Below, in pieces: positions 11,136 to 22,112 of a stretch of DNA of 64,000 nt. The notes beneath the pieces are model-generated. The model did not search any database and was not told the origin of the DNA. It saw only the letters and a list, made by a program, of their open reading frames with translations. The first letter of the stretch is position 1, and the number at the start of each line of letters is the position of its first letter. Source of the DNA: Leptobrachium leishanense (lineage: Eukaryota > Chordata > Amphibia > Anura > Megophryidae); NCBI GenBank assembly GCA_009667805.1, contig CM019064.1, forward strand, positions 273,277,662 to 273,341,661. The letters run 5' to 3'. A program made the translations under genes and the position numbers.

Positions 11136-11773
11136 CTGCAAAATACCAAAACGAGGACTAAAGAATTAGAATATGTTACAGAAGATATATATTTAAAATT
11201 AGACTTGTGCAACTTTTTTTGGATGAACAACAGTTTGTCTGAAGCAGATCAAAATGAACCATCACATTGATGAAATTAACAAAAAATGGATCAAATGACG
11301 ACCATTTTTTTCTTGTCAACGATTAATCCTTCACACATGGTGCCAAAACAGTGAGGGGAAGGGGGATTTGGTTAATTCCTTTTCCATATAAGCACCTTAA
11401 TTTTTGTATTATGTACAAGGGAGTCTATCCAGTGATGTGACCTATATCCCCTGTCCAAATCTCAGGTAGAAAATGAGTGATTAATATTTAGGGGAGAGCC
11501 AATAAATGTTCATTTTTTTCAGAGGGAGACTGACCAATGGAGGGAAAAAAGGTGTCACGTTATATCTATAAATATAAATGTATTATTAATTTAATAGATT
11601 TTTAGTTCTGTAAGTTAATGGAGTTAAAACATCACAAACATATTATGTCACATTAATTACTCAATTAATTCATGAAGCTTCTATAAAACTAAGTAAATGT
11701 TATTTTACTCCACAATAATTTTAAAATGTAATCGTTTATATTACATTTTAATATAATAATAAATATAATATTC

Positions 11774-11800
11774 TATATATATATATATATATATATATTT
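11774..11800. repeat. (AT)n microsatellite
   Basis: AT dinucleotide run upstream of TLR8. The rest of 11150-12430 is AT-rich and shows no gene or recognisable element. Confidence 0.9.
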
Positions 11801-12584
11801 ATTTTTTCATTCAATAAAATTGTACACAACGTTAATAAATATTGTGGGCAAAGCCAGCAGAATGATGAAGCAACTCCAAAAAATGCTGAAAACATCAGGA
11901 AAGGCAAACAGCCTGCACATGAGCAAAATTTGTAAGGTTTAATGAACTGAATTTCTTCAATAAGTTTCAGATGAACCAAACCACTGTTTGAACGAAATAC
12001 GATTCATACATAAAAATAAAAATGTCCGAATTGATTCAGAGTAACCATTTTTTTTCACCATTTCACCATTCACATGTCAATTTAATATATTTAAATTCTA
12101 TATATTTAAATAACATAGAGATCCCTGAGAATTAGACACTTAGCAATGTTCTTAACTTAACAACCTTGGGTTCGTTATTTTTTTCCCTCCCTTTTCTCCC
12201 CTTCCATTGTATTTTGTTTTTTGTATATTTTTCTGAGTGCTGCTGCTGCCGACTTGGTGACTAGGGGAATATCTCCAGACAGAAAATCTCCCTTGTGTGG
12301 CTACATAGTCCCATTACCAACTCACAGAGCTTGCATGCTTAGAGCTGCTTGTAGTGGTCTCTTTTAAAAGTAGGCTATATTACAAGTAGGCAATAAAAAC
12401 CACGAGTTGAAATAACAGGTATAATTTGTTATTTATATACCGTATATACTCGGGTATAAGCCGACCCGTGTATAAGCCGACCCCCCTACTTTTTCCCAAA
12501 AAACCTGTGAAAACTTATTGACTCGCGTATAAGCTTAAGTGGGATATTGCCCCAGCTCACACATGGATATTGCCCCAGCTCACT

Positions 12585-12740
12585 GCCCCAGCTCATGGAT
12601 ATGCCCCAGCTCATGGATTTGCCCCAGCTCATGGATTTGCCCCAGCTCATGGATTTGCCCCAGCTCATGGATATGCCCCAGCTCATGGATTTGTCCCAGC
12701 TCATGGATTTGCCCCAGCTCATGGATTTGCCCCAGCTCTC
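12585..12740. repeat. 18-bp minisatellite
   Basis: About nine tandem copies of GCCCCAGCTCATGGATTT, with looser copies on both sides (12540-12800). Because 18 is divisible by three, all frames stay open and give repetitive peptides such as PAHGFA. These are artefacts. Confidence 0.9.
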
Positions 12741-12850
12741 ACCTGGATATTGCCCCAGCGGCAGCCAGCTCTCACATGGATACTTGCCCCAGCTCCGGAT
12801 CCAGCAGGGGTTGAGGGGGCCCAGATGCCGGGCAGCGAGAGTGCCTGCCC

Positions 12851-13036
12851 GGTCCTGAACAGCGTGAGTCCGTCCGTGTTGAAGGGGATGCGGCTGCGTG
12901 CGTGCGCAGGTCACGCGGTCTGGCCAGTCATGTGGTACAGAGACTCAGTACCACCTGATTAGCCGGACCACGTGACCTGCACCTGCACACAGCCGCATCC
13001 CCTTCAACACGGACGGACTCACGCTGTTCAGGACCT
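12851..13036. repeat. Long palindrome inside the TACCG element
   Basis: Arms of about 55-75 bp: GGTCCTGAACAGCGTGAGTC near 12851 is matched in reverse by GACTCACGCTGTTCAGGACC ending near 13036. The two sides of CCTTCAACACGGACGG also pair. Confidence 0.8.
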
Positions 13037-13216
13037 TGACTCGCGTATAAGCCGAATCGCGGTTTTTTGACTCAAAATCGGAGTCAAAAAACTCGGCTTA
13101 TACGCGAGTATATACGGTATTTGTTATTTTGTTTTGGGGAAATGAGTGGTAGCAAGGTTGAAGGTTTAGAACATAAGAAAGGGGGAGAAGTATGTTTGTA
13201 TATCAACCATGATTTA

Positions 13217-14745
13217 CATTTGTGCTCATAAGTTTACATACCCTGGCAGAATTTTTGATTTCTTGGCCATTATTCAGAGAATATGAATGATAACACAAAA
13301 ACTTTTCTTTCACTCATGGTTAGTGTTTGACTGAAGCCATTTATTATCAATCAATTGTGTTTACTCTTTAGAAATCATAACAACAACAGAAACTACCCAA
13401 ATGACCCTGATCAAATGCTTACATACCCTGGTGATTTTGGCCTCATAACATGCACTCAAGTTGACACAAACGGGTTTGAATGGCTATTAAAGATAACCAT
13501 CCTCACCTTTGATCTGTTTGCTTGTAATAAGTGTGTGTGTATAAATGGTCAATGAGTTTCTGGACTCCTGACAGACCCTTGAGTCTTTCATCCAGTGCTG
13601 CAATGACGTTTCTGGATTCTGAGTCATGGGGAAAGCAAAAGAATTGTCAAAGGATCCGTGGGAAAAGGTAGTTGAACTGTATAAAACAGGAAAGGGATAT
13701 AAAAAGATATCCAAGGAATTGAGAATGCCAAACTCTAATTAAAAAGTGGAAACTGAGGGGTTCTGTTGAAACCAAACCACGGTCAGGTAGACCAACTAAA
13801 ATTTCAGCCACAACTCCCAGGGAAATTGTTCGGGATGCAAAGAAAACCCCACAGATAACTTCAGGTGAAATACAGGACTCTCTGAAAACATGTGGTGTGG
13901 CTGTTTCAAGATGCACAATAAGGCAAACAGCACAGAGACAAGCCTCAAACCTTCTGGCACAAAGTCATTTGGAGTGATGAGACCAAAATTTAGCATTTTG
14001 GTCACAACCATAAACGCTACATTTGGAGAGTCAACAAGTCCTATGATGAAAGATACACCATTCCTACTGTGAAACACGGAGGTGGATCGCTGATGTTTTG
14101 TGGATGTGTGAGCTACAAAGGCACAGGGAATTTGTTTGAAATGGATGGCAGGATGAATGCAGTATGTTATCAAAAAATACTGGAGGATAATTTGCATTCA
14201 TCAGCCCGGAAGCTGTGCATGGGACGTACTTGGACATTCCAACATGACAATGATCCAAAACACAAGGCCAAGTTGACCCGTCATTGGCTACAGCAGCATA
14301 AAGTGAAGGTTCTGGAGTGGCCATCTCAGTCTCCTGACCTCAATATCATTGAGGCACTCTGGGGAGATCTCAAACGTGCAGTTCATTCAAGACAGCCCAA
14401 GAATTTACAGGAACTGGAGGCTTTTTGCCAAGAAGAACGGGCAGCTTTACCATCTGAAAAGATAAAGAGCCTCATCCACAAATACCACAAAAGACTTCAA
14501 GCTGTCATTGATCTTAAAGGGGGCAACACACGGTATTAAGACCTGGGGTATGTAAACTTTTAATCAGGGTCATATGGGTTTCTGTTGTCATTATGATTTA
14601 AAAGGAGTAAACACACTTGATTGATAATAAATGGCTTCAGCCAAACACTAACCATGAGTGAAAGAAATGTTTTTGTGTTATCATTCATATTCTCTGAATA
14701 ATGGCCAAGAAATCTAAAATTCTGCCAGGGTATGTAAACTTATGG
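13217..14745 (+). mobile_element. Tc1-like transposon, inactivated
   Basis: Long inverted repeats: the left end contains CATAAGTTTACATACCCTGG and the right end its reverse complement. A second pairing block around CATTTATTATCAATCAA extends the repeats to ~140 bp. Both sides have ATTCAGAGAATATGAATGAT words. The left end carries TA at 13215-13216. The right end stops ~10 bp early and abuts LINE sequence. It encloses a broken transposase gene. Confidence 0.9.
13627..14539 (+). pseudogene. Tc1/mariner transposase, broken
   Basis: DDE transposase that cut and pasted the surrounding Tc1 element. The start MGKAKELSKDPWEKVVELY at 13627 matches the Tc1 N-terminal helix-turn-helix region, but the frame stops at ~13740. 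The DNA-binding region continues in another frame (IKKWKLRGSVETKPRSGRP). A deletion near 13925-13935 removes the stretch before the first catalytic Asp. WSDETKI follows at ~13970, with an in-frame stop right after it. The last part (14069-14539) is open, with HDNDPKH and SPDLNIIEALW carrying the second Asp and the final Glu. With a deletion, frameshifts and a stop it cannot make an active enzyme. Confidence 0.9.
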
Positions 14746-15345
14746 TAAGTGGCGTCCCACAGGGGTCAGTTGAAGGACCACTTCCATTCAATCTATTTAT
14801 AAATGATCTTGAAATAGCATCAAAAGTAATGTGTAGGCGTTTGCGAATGACACAAAACTAGGAAAGGTAATACAATGTGAGCAGGATGTTACTTAGCTGC
14901 AGAGGGATTTAGATAGATTGGGGGACTGGGCACTTAAATGGCAGATGAAATTTAATGTACATAAATGCAAGGTTATGTACTTTGGAGTGAAGAACACACA
15001 AGCAACATATAGCCTAAATGGTACTGAGTTAGGGACATCAAAGCAGGAGAAGGATTTGGGAATATTCATAGACTTCAAACTAACAGGGTTATTCAGAGAA
15101 AGGTGAAACTCTGAAGAACTTTTGGAGAAGTGAAAATTGTAGGTCAAAATAGCCGATTTGGAAAGTAAGATACATGGGAGAATTTTTCTGCTTTGGCTAA
15201 TTTGACCTAGAATTTTCACTTCTCCAAAAGTTCTCCAGAGTTTCACCTTTCTCTGAATAACCCTGTATGTAACACTGCCCAATGTCAAACAGCAGTTGCT
15301 AAGGCCAGCAATGTAGTGGCATGCATTCAACTGTAACTGCAACTC
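14746..15345 (+). mobile_element. LINE reverse-transcriptase fragment, split by a MITE
   Basis: The frame reads SGVPQGSVEGPLPFNLFIND, then a degraded ADDTKL block and DWALKWQMKFNVHKCKVMYFG, the thumb/palm signature of CR1/L2-type LINEs. It is interrupted at 15084-15265 by a short MITE and resumes as QCQTAVAKASNVVACIQL. Stops and lost ends make it dead. Confidence 0.8.
15084..15265. mobile_element. CAGGGTTAT-type short MITE, copy 1 (182 bp)
   Basis: CAGGGTTATTCAGAGAAAGG at the left and its reverse complement at the right. The whole element folds back on itself. Flanks TAA/TAT. It sits inside a LINE fragment that continues on both sides. Confidence 0.85.
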
Positions 15346-15925
15346 TCGGGATGAAAACATAATTTTTAAAATGATCTGTGTTACTGATGCCACCTAGTGG
15401 TAGTACAGAATATCATACTCTTATGTGCAGATGTATAAAAGAAATATAAAAGAATGGATAAAACTGTGTAATTGAATAAAATGAGTAAAATTCCCAGGTA
15501 TTCACAGTTCAAATGAATCTAGCTGCTGATTGCTTCCACTTGGTGGAATATCCTGTAATATTTGCATATGTTCAAACTGTCTGGTGACTGTTGAACTGGC
15601 TGAGTCAGTTGGCGGTTGGCCTCTCTGTGAGTAACGGTCATTTCAGCAGCTCTGCTACATTATAATAAAACCAGCAGCACGTTTATCCTTATTTCTGGAA
15701 TCCGAGAGTCATTTGCACAAACGCCTCAGCAGCACAGAAACCAAACATTACATATCCCATGCCACTATCGATAAATGAATAATATAAGAAAATGTGCCGG
15801 ATTCAGCACTTCTTTCAGATAAAGATTGGAGAGGATCCTCTGTATTGGTTTGTCTCCATGGCCCAGTGGTAGTCACTTTCTGATAGCCTCTCACCAATAT
15901 CTCTCAAATAAAATAAATACACATA

Positions 15926-16107
15926 CAGGGTTATTCAGAGAGAGGTGAAAACCAGGAGAATGACTGGAGAAGTGAAAATCCTAGGTCAAAATAGCCAAAC
16001 CAGAAAAATTTTCCCATTTATCTCACTTTCCAAATTGGCTATTTGGTCTAGATTGTTCTTTTCTCCTGTCAATTATCCTGGTTTTCACCTCTCTCTGAAT
16101 AACCCTG
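15926..16107. mobile_element. CAGGGTTAT-type short MITE, copy 2 (182 bp)
   Basis: Same length and foldback structure as the copy at 15084, with an exact 3-bp TSD ATA on both sides. 15345-15925 shows no gene. Confidence 0.9.
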
Positions 16108-16709
16108 ATAGTGTAGCAGATTCAAATAAATCTTGAGAAAAAAAGAGGGATTTCACTCACATTTTGTGGTGTCTCACAATCAGACACCAGATACGCAGGC
16201 AGCCAGTGATTTTTAGGGAGAGGAGATCCAGTGCTCTTTCGTTCCCTGTACTTTGGGGAGTCAAATTCCAGACCCTGCGGTGAATTCAGTTTTCACCGCA
16301 GGGTCCCTGAAGTGCAGGGAAAAGCCGCTGACTGCATCTGAAAATCCACTGCAAAACTGCAGATTCAAACACAAAAACTGCCCCAAAACCGCCGAATGGA
16401 TCCGATAAAAGCCGACGATCCGCTGAACAGAGCGTCGACCAGCCGCCGGAAAAAGCTGATAAGCCGAAGATAAAAACCAACAAGCCAACGATAAGGGTAA
16501 AAAAGAAAAAATAAGCACTGCAACTTTTAAAAGCTGTTTGCAAAAAACCTACTGAAATAAAATGTCTGAAAGTAACAGGTCCTAAGAATAATAATAAAAA
16601 GGTCTGTTACAGAAAAAAAAAAAAAAGAAGAAATGGAAAAAAAATTCACTGTAAATATCCCAAAAAATGCCCTAAAAATCCTAATAAATAAATAGACTTT
16701 TGCTGCAGA

Positions 16710-17228
16710 TTAACCCCTTAAGGCTAGGGTCAGACTGAGGCAGTGCGAACGCGCGTTCTGGCGCACATAATCACGGCCGCACTAGCAGCAGATGCCGGGC
16801 AATGACAGCCAATATACGAAGTACGGTCGCACAAAAGTCCGGCCGCGCAACGCAAGTGGAAAATGAACGCATTTTTTCGAGAACGTTAAACCGCTGGTAC
16901 TGACGTACAGAGTGCGCTGCGGCCGCATGGCAGCGTGTGTGCGTGATTAGGAGACGTCAGACGCTGCTAGTGTGCGGCCAACATAACGTTCAAACAGCCG
17001 GATTTCCCTAGACTTCTTTTCACCCCATCGTCATGAAATACGTCCAGAATTGCGCATCGTCTGACCACTTAAGCGTATTCCGTGAAAAAATGCGTGCGCA
17101 CGCATCGACGTACATTTTGACGGTGGCCGCAGAAAATGCGCTCATCTGTCCCTAGCCTAAGACCAACGACGTAAAGTTTACATCATAAATGCATTGACTT
17201 AAAAGGCCCTTGGTCCTTAAGGGGTTAA
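16710..17228. mobile_element. Small TTAA MITE containing a Harbinger-like MITE
   Basis: TTAACCCCTTAAG at the left and CTTAAGGGGTTAA at the right, with TTAA at 16710-16713 and 17225-17228. Without its internal insert (16722-17160) it would be about 80 bp long. Confidence 0.8.
16722..17157. mobile_element. Harbinger-like MITE (436 bp)
   Basis: Ends GGCTAGGGTCAGAC and CTGTCCCTAGCC, flanked by TAA on both sides (16719-16721, 17158-17160). TWA targets with GGC..GCC ends suit PIF/Harbinger. The interior is rich in CpG (GCGCGTT, GGCCGC words). The same family is at 5509, 19212, 41831 and, more distantly, 52386. Confidence 0.8.
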
Positions 17229-18371
17229 ATGAGTTAACGGTTTATTAGATAGTAAATAAAAACTGAATATTTTTACATTGAAACCTATAGGGATACGCCT
17301 AATTAAACCTGCCGAATGAAACCACCGAAAATCAGGGCATTTCACTGACATTTCTCTGCTGTTCTGAATAGATTAACCATTGCTTCTCTATGTGGATGAC
17401 ACTGCCCTCAAACAGCACCATATTTTGCTGGCAATTCGCCAATACTTGGCGAACTGCCTGCTTTTTGAATAGCCGAATGGCCTGAAAATACACCGTACGG
17501 GGAAATTTATCGTTCAGTGCAATTTCGGAACCAATTCGTCTCTCTTTGAATAACGCTGTATGTCCAATGTGCTAACACAGCTCTTGGCTTTGCATTTAAT
17601 ACTGACTTAAAAGGAAGAAAATGAGGTAGAGACGATTGTATGCGAAAATATACATAACGAAAAATGCATAGGAAAAAAGAGAAAAGAAACTTGAGTGTGA
17701 AAAAGGTCACCAGTTAAGCAGAAGTGTTTTTAAGATTAATAAAACATAGCTGAAAAGGAAGTACAACTTGCGTGCAAACAATTCTCTCACATTCTGTTAC
17801 ATAACACAATGCTGGTTACAAAGAGCATTGCTAATATTTTCATTCCTTCTTCCATCATTATAGTGTTGATTAAAAAATATGTTTATTGAAATTACTGTGA
17901 TATTAGATATTGCTTTGATAAGGCAGAAAGGCCAATATAGCTTTTCCTTAACAGTCTGCAGTAGCTGTTAATGCATTTAAGCATTTAAATACTTTATTTT
18001 CAAATCTAACTGGATTTCTGCTGACTCTTGAGTAAAATGTAAGACGTTGCATATTATGTGTACAGTGTACTCTATAATATTTTTGCATGTTTTATTGCAC
18101 TATATAACAATAACATAGAAAATGCAGAGCACTCAACTCAAATAGATAAACAGTATCTCACAGAAGTGAGTACACCCCTCACATTTTTGTAAATATTTTA
18201 TTATTTCTTTTCATGTGACAACAGTGAAGAAATGACACTTTGCTACAATGTAAAGTAATGAATGTACAGCTTATATAACAGTGTAAATTTGCTGTCCCCT
18301 CAAAATAACTCAACACACAGCCATTAATGTCTAAACCGCTGGCAAGAAAAGTGATACTGTATACATACAGT

Positions 18372-18395
18372 ATATATATATATATATATATATAT
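18372..18395. repeat. (TA)n microsatellite
   Basis: TA dinucleotide run. 17560-18370 is AT-rich with no gene or clear element. Confidence 0.9.
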
Positions 18396-18441
18396 TAATG
18401 ATAGGCACTCAGTTTGTAAGAAGGCAAATAGAAGTCACTCA

Positions 18442-18803
18442 CAGGGTTATTCAGAGAGAGGTGAAAACCAGGAGAATGACTGGAAAAGTGAAAATTCTAG
18501 GTCAAAATAGCCAAACCAGAAAAATTCTCCCATTTATCTCACTTTCCAAATCGGCTATTTTTACTTACAGGATTATTCAGAGAGCGTGAAAAGCAGGAGA
18601 ATGACTGGAGAATGGAAAATTCTAGGTCAAAATAGCCGATTTGGAAAGTGAGATGAAAGGGAGAATTTTTCTGGTTTGGCTATTTTGACCTAGAATTTTT
18701 CATTCTCCAGTCATTCTGCTTTTCATGCTCTCTGAATAACCCTGATAGTATTTTCCATTCTCCAGTCATTCTCCTGGTTTTCACCTTTCTCTGAATAACC
18801 CTG
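18442..18803. mobile_element. Short MITE (outer) with another short MITE inside it
   Basis: The outer ends CAGGGTTATTCAGAGAG and TTCTCTGAATAACCCTG match the 182-bp family. The outer copy is split in the middle by a second family member at 18568-18744. Confidence 0.8.
18568..18744. mobile_element. Inner short MITE (177 bp)
   Basis: Ends CAGGATTATTCAGAGAGCG and CTCTGAATAACCCTG, a near-perfect foldback nested in its own family member. Flanks are TTA and ATA, a poor TSD match. Confidence 0.75.
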
Positions 18804-19211
18804 TAAGTCTTCAAGCCCCAGCGCTCATAGTTTCCTTAATTCTAATCCACAATAACAAAATAAGTACCCTGTATGGGTTACATAGATACTTGTGGCAACC
18901 CACATCTATTTTAAACCTAAGTAAGGTGTGTCTATGAATATAGATAGATAGAAAATCCACAGTGAACAAATAACAATCACCTATGGGTCTTCATTAAAAC
19001 ATTTCTGGTTTCACCTTTATTTCAAAATCCAATAATATTGCCAATTTTTTGGCTCCATGAACCTGTATCCAGCCAGGTGTTAATAAAGGCTTGGTGGAGC
19101 TAAAACCTTGACATCAATCTATTCTCTAAACACCAAACATGCCACTGAATTGCACCGAATGGTAAATTTGACCATTTGGTGCAATTCTGTGGCAGTTCGT
19201 CTTTTCATTAA

Positions 19212-19440
19212 GGCTGGGGTCAGACGAACACAGTGCGAACGCGCGTACAGCCACACTTTATCACGGCCGAAGTAGCAGCAAATGACGGCCAATTACAGGC
19301 AATATACGAAGTACAGCCGCATGAAAGTTCGGCCGCGCAACGCAAGCGGCAAACAAACGCATTTTTTCGAGAACATGAAACCGCTAGTACTGATGTACAG
19401 AGTGCGCTGCGTCCGCTAGCGGCGTGTGTGTGCGTGATTA
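19212..19440. mobile_element. Harbinger-like MITE, left half
   Basis: TAA then GGCTGGGGTCAGACGAAC, followed by the CpG-rich interior shared with 16722 and 41831. It breaks off after GCGTGTGTGTGCGTGATTA. Confidence 0.7.
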
Positions 19441-19689
19441 ATTATTTAATTGTTTTTCAAAATACTGTTTATTTTTTTTCATTTTCAGCAAAACCTTTAG
19501 TATTTTTTGTATTTTTTATATGTAATCTTTGTTTCCCAAATGTTAAAAAAAATCCTTTTTTTAATTCTGTAATAGACCTTTTTAGTCTTCTTTAAAGGAC
19601 TTTTTTTTCATTATCGAGACACATTTTAATAGATTTTTATTAGTTTAAATACTCATTAGAAGAATAGGAGATTTCAAGTTTTTTTATTT

Positions 19690-19915
19690 TTTTTCAGGTC
19701 GGTGGAATTCGCCAAGGCCACTTTGGCGCTCTTTGGTGCTTTACGATGGTCTTTGGCGACATTCTCTAACTTTTTCGTGGGTCTTCAGCGACTCCATCTT
19801 TGGTGCACTGTGGTGACCATTCGCTAAATAGTGAATTCACTGAAATTTTGGCTAAATGGAATTGCCAAAGTGAAAAGAACCGAAATTTCACTGAAATTTT
19901 GGTGCTTTGTGAAAA
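19690..19915. mobile_element. Fragment related to the 53.1-kb MITE
   Basis: Shares words such as GGCGACT, AGTGAATTCACTG and CCGAAATTTCACT with 53400-53590. Ends are not preserved. Confidence 0.45.
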
Positions 19916-19986
19916 GACCCTTATGATTATATTTTGAAATAAAAGTGAAACCAGGAAATCTTTAATGGAGACCCATGAGTGACTAT

Positions 19987-20898
19987 CAGGGTAATTGAAA
20001 GAGAATTGAAAAGTCATTGCACGTTCGGTGACTTTTCGTTCTCTTCAATTCGGTGCGATTTAGCAATCCCATTTCGGCGACCCTGCGGTGTATTCAGCAA
20101 GCACCACAGGGTCGTTGTAGTGCAGGGAAAAGCAGCTGCAAACCTGATGAAACACTCACTGCAAAACCCGGCGAAGGCACACCGAAACCCGCAAAAACAT
20201 CTGGATTATCCCCACCGAACACACCGTAGAAACCCGAGCAGCCGTCGATCACAACGCAGAGCAGCCGCTGGAAAAAGCCTACACCGCAGACGAATGGAGT
20301 GAAAAAAACAAAGACAATTCGCTTGAATGTTTGAAAAGTGAAACGCTGTTTGTAAAGAAACTACAGAACGAAAATGTCTGAAATTTCCATATAAGATCCA
20401 ATGAATGATAATAAAAAGGGCTGTTACAGAAAAAGAAAAAACGATTAAAAAAAAAAAGAAAAATATTTTTCACAAAAAAATCCCGAAAAATGCCTAAAAG
20501 ATCCTAAAAAATTCTATAAATAAAGAGACTCTTTACTGCAGAATATTATAATCAACGGTTTATTAGATATTGAATTAAAACGGGAATATTTTTAACATTG
20601 AAGCCTATGGGATTCTCCTGAATAAACCTGTCGAATGAAACCACTGAACAGCAGGGCAATTCGACAACTTATCATTGCTGGTTTTTGTTCTCTGAATAGA
20701 CAAAGCATTGCTTCTCTATGGGGATTTCACTGCCCTCGAACAGGCAACGAACAGGCACCGTATGTTCAGGCAGTTCGCCAACATTTGGCGAACTGCCTGC
20801 TCTGTGGATAGACGAATGGCCAGGAAAGGTAACCGTACGCTGAATTTCACTGTTCGGTTACCTTTCGCCAGCAATTCGGATCTCTTTGAATAACCCTG
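19987..20898. mobile_element. CAGGGTTAT-type long MITE (912 bp)
   Basis: Left end CAGGGTAATTGAAAGAG and right end CTCTTTGAATAACCCTG, with an exact TSD TAT on both sides. Internal layout as in the copy at 1421. Confidence 0.85.
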
Positions 20899-20969
20899 TA
20901 TTTGTTCACTGTGATGCAGTTCTTTGAATTGCTGAGATATTCAAGTGGCTTCTGCGATAATAAACCTCA

Positions 20970-21000
20970 TATACTGTATATATATATACACACACACACA
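20970..21000. repeat. Compound (TA)n(CA)n microsatellite
   Basis: TATATATATA followed by CACACACACACA. 20900-21690 otherwise shows no gene or clear element. Confidence 0.85.
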
Positions 21001-21694
21001 GATTCCCCTTACATAGGTTTAAAACAGATGTGGGTTGCCACAAACATCTATGAAACCCATTTGGGGTACCTACCTATTCCTGCTCTTATGAGATTAACTC
21101 ACTTTCTAGGAACATCCATCTTCCCAGAACTCTCTGCAGAATGCAAGGTTTAAATAAGCCCTATGATGGATGGCTTGTCCAATGTGCCACACCTTGATCA
21201 CCCCTATGTTTGGGTTGAGTGCTCTGAATTTTGTATGTTGTGTCTATTGATCTCGGTAGCAGAACCATTATAAGATCTGCATGTTTAGCTTGAGTGCAGC
21301 CCTCTTCTAGTGTGTGTGTATATATATTTATCATGAAGTCATTTATTCATCATATTGTTATTTTATTATTAATATATTATATGTGCAATTTGGTAGTTAT
21401 ATGTCTCTTCAAGCAACGAGAACATCATACATTTTTTAATATCCTAAGATTTATGTATTTTCATGAGGCTTTATTTAATTTATATCAAGGCTAGTCAAAA
21501 ATTAGATCTCAGTTGTAGAACTACATTCCCTACCATAAAACTTTCAAAGCAGCTTCGGAGATGAAGATCTACCTTTTAGCATGCTCTAATTTAAACGATG
21601 CATTTAATTCATAAGGCATACTGAAGTAATACAAAAATAAACATGGCTATTTTGGAGCACAATATATTTAATTAAATTACTTACAGCAACTTAC

Positions 21695-21975
21695 CAGGAC
21701 AGTGTATCGATCACTTCAGAGGATAAATCAACTCAAGATGCAAACAGAGATTCTGTAGCAGTAAAAGCATTTGATAGATCCGAGAAAGGAGATAATGAAA
21801 TAATACCTGCTTCTCCTTCCATATATATAAAAAGGTATACAAGGAAGTATATTACAGCAACATGACAAAGTTTGCAGCATAACTAAAATCCATCTAACGC
21901 AAAGAGCTCCTGAGCAGGCAGAGAGTTAATTTGAAGCCTCAGCAAGGGAAAAAGGGGAAGTTGTATATAGCATTT
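21695..21975 (-). promoter_or_regulatory. Candidate TLR8 promoter and 5' non-coding exon
   Basis: A stretch without recognised repeats about 10.5 kb upstream of the TLR8 coding exon. On the minus strand it holds a TATA-like GCTATATACAAC (~21963-21972), then an ETS site whose plus-strand form AAAAAGGGGAAGTTG (21949-21963) is close to the PU.1/SPI1 consensus. About 250 bp further on is a strong donor, GTCCTG|GTAAGTTG, with its boundary at 21695. PU.1 control would suit a receptor of myeloid cells. The exon would end in CTG, not ATG, so either the ATG at 11129 is used or another exon exists. The gene assignment is inference. Confidence 0.3.
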
Positions 21976-22112
21976 GTTAGCAAAAGCACCACTGTGCATA
22001 TATAACAAGGTTTCCTTTACCGATATATATGTTTATAACCTTTAAAATGTGGTGTTGTTTACTTCCGTTTTCAGAATTATTTTAATTTTTATAAATACAA
22101 CATTTTGATTAT

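Larger units (their letters stand above)
12438..13119. mobile_element. TACCGTATATACTCG-ended element with 10-bp flanking repeat
   Basis: Inverted ends TACCGTATATACTCG followed by GTATAAGCCGA words. The direct repeat TTTGTTATTT lies at 12425-12434 and 13120-13129, which would be an unusually long 10-bp TSD (Mutator-like length). The interior holds an 18-bp minisatellite and a long palindrome. A diverged relative is at 54711. No transposase. Confidence 0.65.
16230..17548. mobile_element. CAGGGTTAT-type long MITE, disrupted copy
   Basis: The left terminus is lost: it begins within the family near CTCTTTCGTTCCCTGTACTT. The internal GACCCTGCGGTG hairpin, the A-rich stretch and the right end CTCTTTGAATAACGCTG are recognisable. 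It is interrupted at 16710-17228 by a TTAA element that itself carries a Harbinger-like insert. Confidence 0.75.

Noticed and set aside
12486..12962. Open frames of 90-140 aa rich in PAHGFA, WICPSS or SWGKSM repeats
   Set aside because: They are translations of the 18-bp minisatellite in different frames and strands, with no conserved family motif.
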